Source: Beroe forskalii (Eukaryota; Ctenophora; Nuda; Beroida; Beroidae). Taken from it: 64,000 nt of DNA. Below the pieces are notes generated by a model. It did no database searches. It was given only the letters and a program-made list of their open reading frames with translations, and had not been told where the DNA came from. The position numbers were made by a program, and so were the translations under genes. Within the stretch, counting starts at the first letter, position 1. Every line of letters starts with the position of its first letter. Shown piece by piece: positions 1 to 10,525 of the stretch. The stretch covers positions 186,001-250,000 of the forward strand of contig WFMF01000150.1 of the NCBI GenBank assembly GCA_011033025.1, written 5' to 3'.

Positions 1-879
1 CTATATAGATACATAACATGATAATGAGATGGAGATCTGCGGGCATCACAGACCTCCACATACACGTGTGCTGCTTCTAGTGTACTGCATACTGTAGATC
101 ACATAGTAGACTACATGATTTAAATACAACAGTTGTCACGTCCATTATTAATTGGAAATCAAGCAATCAGATATATATTATGAAGAACCAATGGCCATAT
201 AATTATTCAACATTTCTAGTAATATCTGACACATTTCTAAATATTCTAATATATAGCATTCCGGATTTGTTATTTTTAAAACATGATTAAATTTAAGGTG
301 AGCTTAATTGTTAAAATGTCCATTTAAGATTTTACAAAAATATTTGAAAAGTTTGCAAAAAATAATATTGGTATGTAATAATACCATATAGCTTGATCAG
401 TTTCCACCTCCGGCCGCGGCATACACTCAAACACATTACATGAAGGTCGCACGCGAACCAACAGGCAGATCAACGTATTGCCGATTATTGACCACTTCGA
501 ACTGTGATGATAATGGCTGCCAATCTCCTGTGACTCGCACGCGACCTATAGCTACAAAGGCCGTCACGAACTCTCGTACGTTGAAAAAACTTCTAGAGTC
601 ACGTCACACAGCTACTAAATATGGTATATATCAAAATAGCCTTCTTATGCACGTGCCAAAACGCCCACACGCCCACACTGTAACCACGGAATGTCAGCCA
701 TTGATCATGTCAATGTAACGAATTCCAAACAAACAATGCTTAATATATGCATGACCAATTTTGCGATTAAAAGTACGAAACAACGATGGTTATTCACATG
801 CAAAAATTCAAACGGAAGTACATGGCTACTGTCTTGTGTACGCGTGTGCGAGTGTGAAATACACGTGCCATGCGCGTTG
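1..879. other. Intergenic, no gene seen
   Basis: AT-rich sequence with scattered CACGTG words from about 640 onward that lead into the minisatellite at 880. Short open frames here lack splice context or recognisable residues, so I call no gene. Confidence 0.5.
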
Positions 880-1425
880 CACACGTGCAGCACTATATGT
901 TAGCGCGTGGAGCACTATATAAGTATATATTGATATTTGCACGTGCAGCACTATATAATATTGGCACGCGCATTCCTTTATACGTATATATTAGCACTAT
1001 AAATTAGCACGTGTAGCACTATAAATTAGCACGTGCAGCACTATATATTAGCACGTGCAGTGCTATATATTAGCACGTGCAGCACTATATATTAGCATGT
1101 GCAGCACTATAGCATATTGGCACGTGCAGCACTATATATTAGCACGTGCAGCACTATATATTAGCACGTGCAGCACTATATATTGGCACGTGCAGCACTA
1201 TATATTAGCACGTGCAGCACTATATATTGGCACGTGCAGCACTATATATTAGCACGTGCAGCACTATATATTGGCACGTGCAGCACTATATAAGATGTGC
1301 ACGTGCAGCACTATATATTGGCACGTGCAGCACTATATATTGGCACGTGCAGCACTATATCATATTGGCACGTGCAGCACTATATACTATAACATATGCA
1401 CGTGCGGCACTATATAAGGCATGCC
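880..1425. repeat. 22-bp minisatellite with GCACGTGC core
   Basis: About twenty head-to-tail copies of a unit close to TATTAGCACGTGCAGCACTA plus TA. Copies before about 1020 are more diverged and the rest are nearly identical, with TTAG/TTGG variants and a few 3-7 bp insertions. Each unit carries the palindrome GCACGTGC (E-box CACGTG) next to TATATA. The array ends about 40 bp from the stop codon of the minus-strand Ras gene and so probably lies in its 3' UTR or just downstream. Open frames through the array, such as 1055-1252 and 1212-1454, are products of the repeat. Confidence 0.9.
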
Positions 1426-1465
1426 GGTATTGTGCGCAGTTTCCCGTGACGTGAGAGCACATCGA

Positions 1466-4400
1466 TTACATTACTTTGCACGTTTTGTTGCTCTTGCTAG
1501 ACTGGCGGGGCGGGAGTCGCTGCAATCTCTTGTCCATGATAGCCTGAAAAATAACCATGCATAAATGAAATATAAAAGTATAGAAAATCAAACAGGTTTC
1601 CTCAAAGATGTTCCCCTCCTTGAGTTCACTTCATCAGAGTAGGTACCTTTTTGAATCAAAAACCTGTTCTATTCAGAAATATGTTAAGTTTAAAAAGTGA
1701 ATGAATGCAGAAGACTAATCGTGTCCATGCCACCCCAGTGGAATAATTTTTTAAAGTGGCTGGGAATGGGAACTTGATCAAAAATTGGCTTTTTTGACTT
1801 ACTAGTTTCACTGCGATACCAGAAGCAGATTTTTTGCTATGGAATATTGGAGTCACATTGTTCGAAAGATATCAACTCAAAATTACCTTGAATGTGCTTC
1901 ATTTAGTGCGAAACACGCCATAAAAGCATAAAATATGATTTATCGACATTCTTCAAAAAGTGCGTCGTCCTGGATTTGAACTCCTATACTCTGCACGCAT
2001 ATCGCAACGTTATACCACTCGGCTAAATTCTCATGGTGTAATTAACAATTTTACGTGATATATTTATAACACGGCACGTTATTAGTGAGTTGCTTAAAGT
2101 GACTCAAGAAACCATTTCAGACACTTTCTAGCAGAATATTGTGTATTGAGTGTGTGAGAGTGTGTTTTAAGCAGCCTGGAAGCAAAAGTCGTGAATCATG
2201 ACATGTACAGGGTGTTTAATATCTATCTAGTATGAAGAATCATATCACACTATGTATTGCACAATATCTGCCATTCTAAATCTGTCTTCCGTAGTTTAAA
2301 CCATGCTAAAGATTTGATAAATCCATGAAAGCTTTAATTTGAAGTACTTAGTAAGCAGGGGCTTCGATCCATGGCAAAAAACCTTTCCATTTCCTTGAAC
2401 TGCCCAAAGTTCAGACTGGCATATAAAAAGTCACAAAAAACTCGCAAAAATAGTCTGCCTACACCTTCCAAATCGTTAAAACAGCCGGGAAGTTTATCAT
2501 ATGTCGGGGATTTTTAGAATCAGATTCCCCAAACCAGCCACTACATTCCCCAACCAGCCGGCTGGGCTGGGAATTTAATGGCTGGTTCAAGCGCGGCGTT
2601 CCGCTAATTGAAATTGGCGCAAAAGGCTGCTCCTTTATGAAATCATTTTTTTCGAAGTCGATGAGTCACAGTGAGGCAGTGCGCGGCGTACAATCGAACA
2701 GTCACAAAAAATATTTAATCTGATTTTCCGTGAATTTGGCTTTTTTGAGTCCGATTTCACAGATTCTTTCTCAAAATTTGGCTAGGCTTGCCATTCCCTC
2801 ATTCCCTACTTTATGCCACTGGGCATGCCACTTCATACCTCGATCAACTTCACGAATGCTTCCACAATGTTGTGTCCTACTCGAGCGGATGTTTCAATGT
2901 ACTGCAGATCTGTTGGCATTCGATGTAATTAGGCTATGATAAGTTTTCGTCCGGTGAAAAGAAACATCGAATGTCAGTAATTAATTAGGCACTCATCTCC
3001 CACTTACAACAAACACTTCAGTATTAACCTTCGACTAATCCGTTTGTATACCAAATAAACCGGAAAACGAAGCACTCATGCAGATTATCTTCAACCTAAT
3101 GGTAATCATACCGTGTTCCTCGGAGAATGAGCACGCATTATCGTACGTGATACGCCGAGTGTCACTGAGATCCCACTTGTTTCCGACGAGTAGCACACAC
3201 GCCTGTACGTGTTAAGAGTATGTAGGGAATTAGTGAGATTTGATGCACATACTGCATACTAAACGTGATGTTAGGAGTGTTTCTCGAGATAGAATAGAAA
3301 TAACAAAGTAGGTAACGAAAGTCTTGCATCTCACGGTAAAAGGAAATAAAAGTGTGTAAATTGCAGAGCTTATTTCAATGTAAATATGTCCATATCGATC
3401 TAGAATCTAGCTAATGTATCATTTAAAGTCGAATGTGTCCGATTAGTACATTCGGACAATCTATCGTTTTGTAATTACAGCATAAGTTAGTACATTTTGC
3501 AGTAAGAGCAGTATATATTACTATTAATATTTAAATTACATGGCTAATACACATGTACTGTTACATGCAACAAACAAGTTGCACAACACAGTATACACAT
3601 CATACAACGTGAATTTGTGTGACGTGTGGAACTTATGCACTCTTGGGGCCACTACATACATGCCACAGATTCATACAATTCAAGTTGCTGGTATTTGGGA
3701 ATCGCAAATTACATTAACTATTAACTTATTACAATTCAGAATAATATCTAAATGAACTCAGGACCAAATTTGATCAAACTTATAGACTATAGCAAATTAC
3801 CAACATCTTTGAAAGGATTAATAATCAATTTATGAGCTACATCCTATGAAATGTGTCCACACATCAGTAGTATTAGAATCGGAAAATGTGGACTACAAAG
3901 GTTAGCTTGGAACATAATACCACTTTTATGAGCGAGGATTTCCCCGAGACTTGAACCCTGGATGTCAAGAATGACAGGCTGGATTCTTGTTAACTCAACC
4001 AAGCTCAGCCCAACCAGTCCCGAGGCCGAATCTTTTACTACTTGTGCCACTTCATTACCAACACATCACACAGCTTATTATCAGTGTAATGGAAGTATCA
4101 GTACCGATACACTCAACAATTCATACTGCTTATCAAGTAAAGAAGTAATACCATGGTGTATGAGGAAGTAGGAGGTTTAAATACATTGCAGTTACCTTTA
4201 ATGTGCATTTCTAAAAGACAACATAAGGAGATTATAAAGCTTACCGTGTCCTTCAGATTTCTGTCAACTTGTTGGTGTAGATCTTGAAGCATTTCAAAGC
4301 TTGCCTCATCAGTTATTGAAAAAACAACCATGATTCCATCAGCTGTGGAATGGTAAGATTTTGTTGTCATTTAAATTAATTTTCAAAAGGAAGTCAAATA

Positions 4401-4967
4401 CAAAAAAGATTCAGGATCGATCATGATGCAGTAAATTTGTTTTTGCCATTATTTTGTAGGCTCATGAAAGGGTCATACTCCATATAATACAACAAAATCT
4501 GTTAAACACTAACCTGATCTGATAATTCCATCTCTCATCCCCCAATACTGAGAAAGACCAGCTGTATCCAAAATCTCAACTTTACAGCATCTTCCCCTGA
4601 CATCAATTTCCTTATGATCTGTGCTGTACTTTGTAGGAATATACTCATCTGAAAACTGAAAAAGGTTGAAAGTTACCTTAGTAATTGAACTGACTCAAAG
4701 ATGACATGTTGAAATTATTACATCATTACAGTATGCTTCATTTCGATCTATTGACATCATGTAACATACTTCATAAGACATAATATATAAATGGGCTTTA
4801 ATAATTTCCAAAAACACACAGAAGAGAAACCAAATATAAATACATTGAAGCAATTATCAAAAGTAACAAACCTCATCAGAGGTCCATTTCTTGATAATGC
4901 ATGTTTTGCCAACACTAGCAGCTCCAATTAATATGATTTGATATTCGTCACTTATTGTGGCTGCCAT
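1466..4967 (-). CDS. Ras-family small GTPase, six exons
   Basis: Exons in transcript order: 4967-4872, 4655-4514, 4342-4245, 3202-3112, 2909-2839 and 1543-1466. All junctions are GT-AG, phases agree, and together they give 191 aa and a stop. Seen: P-loop GAASVGKT (residues 15-22), effector-like YIPTKY, switch II DTAGLSQY, G4 NKWD, G5 ETSAR, and the C-terminal CaaX box CKVM after a basic Ser/Lys stretch. These are the full G1-G5 set of a Ras-type GTP switch, prenylated at the membrane; Met at the last position favours farnesyl. Aligned by motif to H-Ras, residues 12, 13 and 61 read Ala, Ser and Leu instead of Gly, Gly and Gln, which predicts weak GTP hydrolysis. The start ATG has a good context (AGCATGG). 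Subfamily (Ras, Rap or Rheb) is not settled. Two tRNA-like SINE heads lie in its introns. Confidence 0.88.
1960..2036 (-). repeat. tRNA-like SINE head in Ras intron 5
   Basis: On the minus strand an A-box-like TTTAGCCGAGTGGTA (2026-2012) precedes a B-box GAGTTCAAATCCAGG (1983-1969) at tRNA spacing. The T-arm does not pair, so this is a decayed tRNA-derived repeat rather than a working tRNA gene. It lies in the intron between 2838 and 1544. Confidence 0.45.
3935..4022 (-). repeat. tRNA-like SINE head in Ras intron 3
   Basis: Minus strand: A-box-like TGAGCTTGGTTGAG (4007-3994) and B-box CAGGGTTCAAGTCTC (3960-3946) at tRNA-like spacing, with incomplete stems. It has the same orientation as the element at 1960-2036 and sits in another intron of the same gene. 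Likely a tRNA-derived SINE. Confidence 0.4.
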
Positions 4968-5925
4968 GCTAACTATTGCAAAATAGAGATAAGCCACAAT
5001 ATAATCAATGAAATATTAATCTTATTTTAATCTAAACTAAACAACACTATTATTTTACAATCAAATTTGAGAAAGGTGTTTAACACCATATAGAGTTTTC
5101 TGAAGAGGAATGAATTCTGCAATACTTTTCTCCAACTCTATATTTGATCCCTTAAGAGGTGGTGTTATGAAGAGAGCAGCAGGATCCAAATGATTCACAC
5201 CAACATATTAGTGGTGTGCAGGCATCATCAGACATCAGTCCAATACTCAGCTTTTAGGGCATTTAAATTGCCAGAGCTTTTTTATGAGGTGAGTGTAAAA
5301 TAATCATAATTATTTTATGCCATTACACACTTTTCAGCAGATTGATTTTCACTGTTCAACAACAGGAGTTATCATTCTTGATTGAGGAAAATATGTTTTT
5401 GATTGTCTTTAAGTGAGTCTCAAAGGGATTGATATTGACCTTAATTATAACAACGAAAAAATTAAAGGAGAGTAAAGCAAAATTTAAGGTGTATAAAAGT
5501 TTCATATTATGACAGGTACTATGATTAAAAGCACTTTTGTCAAAGTCCGATGTTTCTATTCACTTCCTACCACATGCTATAGCTAAATCAAGAGCAATTC
5601 AAGGCGCAAATTATGATTCAGAATGGTCCCCATATCAAATTACACCCTCAGTTCACTACATAAACACAGTATATATTGCACTATTTTTGACAGTTTTAAT
5701 TGATTTTTCAATGCCTTTGGATTACTAATCAGATACATTTGTTGGTTTCTATCACTGAGACAATTCACAAATTCCACTAGATGAAACAAAATGGTACTAA
5801 CAATTCATATCGGGTAGATAATTATACAAAAACGCAAGGTAAAATAACATACAAGTAGTGGCGATATAGGAAGGGACAGATTTTGACATCAAGTGCATGT
5901 TATGTAAAAGATAAATATACGGAAG
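4968..5925. other. Spacer between Ras gene and receptor gene
   Basis: AT-rich spacer between the divergent Ras (minus) and receptor (plus) genes. Ras upstream control sequences should lie here, but I see no clear TATA box or factor-site cluster. Confidence 0.4.
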
Positions 5926-6195
5926 GAAATCTCACGCGTTTGGGCATTGGAAAATCATTGTTTTTAATGATGAGAAAATCTGTGCTCGGCATCGTTTTAC
6001 AAGCCCCAATGAACTCGACCGGCAGCACACCTGCTTGGGCCGAAGCGGGGAAATACTGCCAATATTCAACTTCACCAGATGCGGGCCTCTTGACAATGTC
6101 TACGATTCAGGAGTACGGAAGCTTTTCCCACTTTGTGTGAATTTCAAGGACCAAACGAACTGTACCGACCCTTGGCGTGGGGCCCATATCAATAT
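5926..6195 (+). CDS. Candidate upstream exon of the LDLa receptor
   Basis: An open frame reads with regularly spaced cysteines: ...NDEKICARHRF..., ...HTCLGRSGE..., NFTRCGPL, FPLCVNFKDQTNC, TDPWRG. This composition resembles an extracellular cysteine-rich module, with an N-glycosylation site at NFT. It lies 1.4 kb upstream of the first clear LDLa exon on the same strand, so it probably belongs to that receptor's ectodomain. Splice sites at both ends are uncertain: a stop precedes it near 5915 and I find no strong donor. A decayed duplicate exon is the alternative. Confidence 0.4.
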
Positions 6196-7578
6196 CATAA
6201 TTGATTGGTCGTCCCCAAGAAAATAACTGGTTCTCCTTTTTTCAGCAAGCGCATCCCCTGAATTGGCAAAAAATACGTTCGATTTTTGACGAAATTAAAC
6301 ATTTTATTTGCCCAAATTAATCCATGATTTGCTCAAATTATTCCATTATTCGAGTAGGAAATCACAAGATTACATTTCCATTGAAATATAGAGGTCAAGA
6401 TCTGTGTACTAGCATGGGCGAGTTACCAAAATTTGGTCATATCTAAGCATTTCACACATCTACCAACCATAAACATGCAATGGTTTGGCAAGATATTTTA
6501 CCAACCAACCTATGATTTTTATAAAATCATGCAATACCAGAACATATGATAATTATAACAACTGATAGACTCTGGACAATGAAATTATACGGCGCAATTA
6601 ATTAGTGTGAGTTTATAAAAAACGCATTAATTAAGTGACGCAGTTCTTGATACTAAGGTATTATAGTACAGATCTCAGGCACTACTTATTCCTCTTATGA
6701 AAATTGATAGAAGTTCTGGATTTAAACTTATTTGAATTATCGTATTGCACGTGGACTAAATTGATGACGTAAAAATTTCCATACAAATTGCAAAACGAAC
6801 GACTGCTTGAAACGGCTTGAATACTTGAATGTTGTTGTTATGATAGTAATACAGAGATGCAAAATGTATATCATGTAGGTAGGTACAAGTTAACTTTGGT
6901 AATATCATCGCATTCCTTTCTTTCATGAATGATTTGCAACACACAGCTCTACAGTACTACAGTATCATGTTCTTCGATCCCCGATTCCCCGAAAATGAGA
7001 TTTACTTTTCTTGCCCCCATATGCAAGATAGTGACGTGTGAGCTGAAGAACTAAAATTACAGAAGACCAAAATCTAATTACAGGATCATTGAATCTAAGG
7101 TTAACCTATGTTTTTCGTTAGGACAGCCCATTGGCCATTGCCAGCGTTCTCGAGCGGATCGGACTTTTCATTGGCCGTTGCCAGCGTTCTCCATTAAAGT
7201 ATTAAAGTATCACTTTAACTGCTTTACATATAGAAACGTATAGGCGCTATTTATATATCTGATGATAATGTAAACCCTGCGAATAGGCAGTTCAAAGTCA
7301 AGGACCTACAACATTGCGTTATAATAATTACAGCAATCTATCCGCCTATTTCTCCCATGTGCATTACGCATAATAGAGCAAGACAAGAATCATCGCGAGA
7401 GTTAGATTATGTGCCTAATGTTTAGTTCTAGTTATCTCAGCGGAAATTCAACGGACACTGTTAAAAAGTTTTTGTGTCAAAAATTTTTAAAATTTGACAT
7501 TTTTGGTCGTCCCCATATGGTCTTCCGTTCTCAATGATATTGATTAGGGGCGTGGGGTACTAAGGTGCCAAATCGCAG

Positions 7579-10017
7579 GTTACGCATCTACGGTGTCTGC
7601 TGCTGTTCTCTGTCTAAAGGGCAATAGGCCACTCTGCGATGATGGCATGGATGCCCAATGTGAAGTGACATCACACTCCTGTGTAGTTCACAAACATCAG
7701 CTTTGTGACCGAGTATCAGACTGTTTGGATGGGAGTGACGAATCCTCTGAAACTTGCAGTTCTTTGGTTTCCGCGACTTGCTACCGCAGGTAAAACAGCC
7801 TTTCTCCAGTAAATGTAATAAACTTTCAACCTTTGTAGTTCTTAATTACAAAACTTAATATTATTAACTTTTGTAATTAAGAAGTTGATATATTATGTTT
7901 AGATTGGCTGATTATCTTAACTTAGCACCAGGCCATATCACAGGTATAGGCATAAAGAAAAGCTCCCCATCCTTGTATCTTGGCTACATGATGGCATAGA
8001 AGACTGTATGATGGGTGAAGATGAGCTGAACGTGTGGCGAACATGTCAGGTATTCGACAGATTTCGTCGAGTTTACGACAACTCTACCTGCAGCAACGTG
8101 TTTGTGTGTGATGCGAGTCAGGAGGACTATGTGGAGCTGGATGAGCTGTGTGGGGGGAAGGAGCATTGCTCCAAGGAAAAGGAGGTCTGCTATGCTGCCA
8201 GGTCCATTGAAAAACCACAGGTCGATCCCTTTGTGTACCACGGACTAAATTACCTGACTTACTGCTTGCCAGGGCTAGCAAACATTGAGGATCAGGTTGA
8301 GAAATGCACTGAAACTGTTTTCAAAAACCCTGACTATCCCACGATGGGAGTGAATGGAACAATTAGAATCAGAATACCAAGGCACAAAATGAACTGTGGG
8401 TACTTATATGGACAGATTTTGATCTATTTGGCCTGCTCAGAAAGATGCTTGGACATTGCATGTCCCTTGAGGCCTCTAAGGCCTGACAGTTGTTCCAGGA
8501 ATTCCTTTGCCAGGATTATGTCCCTTTCCGGAAGAGGATATCCTACAATTGTCTCAGTGGTTCAGGGAATTTATCGCAATGATTATTTTGAGTGTGGCAA
8601 CTTGAAGTGTATCAGTTATAGAAAGGTTTGTGATTTGGTCGATGATTGTGAAGATAACTCAGATGAGTTAATTTGTAGCAACAATTTTCAGTGTGGAGGT
8701 GGGAATTTCATCTATAAGTCCAAAAAATGCGATGGTTTCTACGACTGTGATGATCGCTCTGATGAGTGTAATCTGGATTGTGGAAGATCTATAATTTCTG
8801 GGCTCTGTCTCAAAATATCTGCCTGGGCACTTGGAGTACTATCCATAACTTTCAATGTGGTTACTTTATGTAGGTTACTGAGCACTTCCTTTTCCATCAC
8901 CTCATTTGCTTTCATCAACAAGGTATTTCGGTTGGCCATATCATTTGGAGATCTATTAGTTGGCATTTACCTTCTCATGATATCAGTATTTGATTCTGTT
9001 GTGATTGGTGAGAAATACTGCAAGAACTCCTTGTCCTGGCTGAGTAGCGACTATTGTGCTTTCCTGGGGATACTCAGCACTTTCGGATCGAACATATCCT
9101 TATATTCGATGGCTTTCTTGAGTATCCTTAGAGTTTTTCATCTCAAAAGTTTCAGAGTTAACTTCAACAAATACGACAGGATATGCCTCACATTGGTTAT
9201 GAATTTAATCGTGTTTAGTTCAGCTTTCTTAGCAGTCGTTCCTCTTTTAGACAATTTTGAAGACTTTTTCGTAAATGGGCTTGCATATGATGAAAATATC
9301 CATTTATTCGTCGGAAAAGCCAGTAAAAAGACTCATATAGAAGTTTTTGAAGCTTATTTTGGCAAGTTAGTGCGACTTGATTTGAGCTGGGATGAAATTG
9401 GACGGTTGCTAGATGGAATGTTTACAGTTAATTATGGAAAGATGACCAAGAAAAAGGTACATTTCTACGGAAATGATGGGGTTTGCCTCTTTAAATATTT
9501 CGTAACAAATGACGACCCACAGAAGGGATTTGTTTGGATCAATCTCTTCATAAATTTCGCCAGCACAATGGTGATAACTATTTGCTATCTCATCATCCTG
9601 GTTAGGGCTAATAAGACTGCTCGCAGAGTCAAAAGACTGATGGCTGCTAACAGAAAGGAGCTAACGGACCAGAAGGCAGATCGCTTACAGAAAAGCATCT
9701 CACGAATCATAATCACAGATTTAGTGTGCTGGATTCCCTTCGTGCTCATCTGCTTGTTGCACTCCACTGAAACTCTTGATGCATCAAACCTGTATGGATT
9801 CTTCTCGATTGTTCTTTTGCCCATCAACTCAATTGTTAACCCAATGATATATGACGACTTTTTGACAAAACGCAGTACTCAAATTATCAATGCTCTTAAA
9901 AGAGGCTCAAGGATGGTTGGATCAAAATTTCACCTTAGAAAAGAAAGTAACGAGGTTGTGTCAAATGAAAATGCTTTTGAGATGAGGAACATTTCGGAAG
10001 TTTCAGAACATGCATAA
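7579..10017 (+). CDS. LDLa-containing rhodopsin-family receptor (GRL101-like)
   Basis: Two exons, 7579-7789 and 7944-10017, join in phase across a GT-AG intron; the start and signal peptide must be further upstream. The first exon holds an LDLa module ending in CLDGSDE. Numbering from the Met at 8008, two more LDLa modules lie at residues 193-223 (acidic CEDNSDE) and 224-254 (CDDRSDE). Seven hydrophobic segments follow at about 267-290, 305-331, 350-378, 391-414, 508-532, 563-586 and 594-618. TM2 has GDLLVGIYL, TM7 ends in NPMIY, and Cys350 and Cys493 could form the TM3-ECL2 disulfide. Known of the family: receptors with LDLa repeats before a class-A 7TM bind extracellular ligands and signal through G proteins. 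Odd: TM3 ends SILRVFHLK rather than D/ERY, and loop 2 is about 90 residues. No leucine-rich repeats are visible. Confidence 0.85.
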
Positions 10018-10352
10018 TTGACACTGTTGTAGCTGAATTTTGACTTATATTTTGACTTATATTTTGACTAATCCAATGTACTTAGACTTTCAGCTCAGTT
10101 TACTGATTCTCGGATTGTGAGTGACGACAAATATTGTTTTCCTGAACTTTCGACCTTAAAAACGGAAGGTTTTTACATTTCCGTCTTGTTCACAAATTAC
10201 TATCAATGTAGGGCAATATAAATCGATAAGGGTTTTGGAAATGTGTCGAATATTTGGGAAACCTTAAAATATTTCCACAGAAATGTATACCTGACACGGT
10301 CAACTGTTTGTATTCTACAAAATATTGTCATATCGCCATTACTTCATATATA

Positions 10353-10358
10353 AATAAA
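10353..10358 (+). terminator. AATAAA polyadenylation signal of the receptor gene
   Basis: AATAAA lies 336 bp after the receptor stop codon and before the next gene at 10526. It is the first clear signal downstream on the plus strand. Confidence 0.5.
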
Positions 10359-10525
10359 GTGTCATTTTTGTTTTTCGATGTTGTTGTACCTTGAAACGAA
10401 TCGAACTTTCAACTAAAAATTTTGGAGGTAGAATAATTCGCAGACAGGGAAGATTCAGAATATCTCAATTACTTTCAAGCTAAGGGCTTTATACTTTTAT
10501 AGAGGGGAAGACAGACCAAAGAGAC

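Noticed and set aside
1055..1454. Open frames reading HVQHYILARAALYI repeats
   Set aside because: Translation of the 22-bp minisatellite.
1960..2036. Functional tRNA gene
   Set aside because: A and B boxes are present but the T-arm and acceptor stems do not pair; treated as a SINE head.
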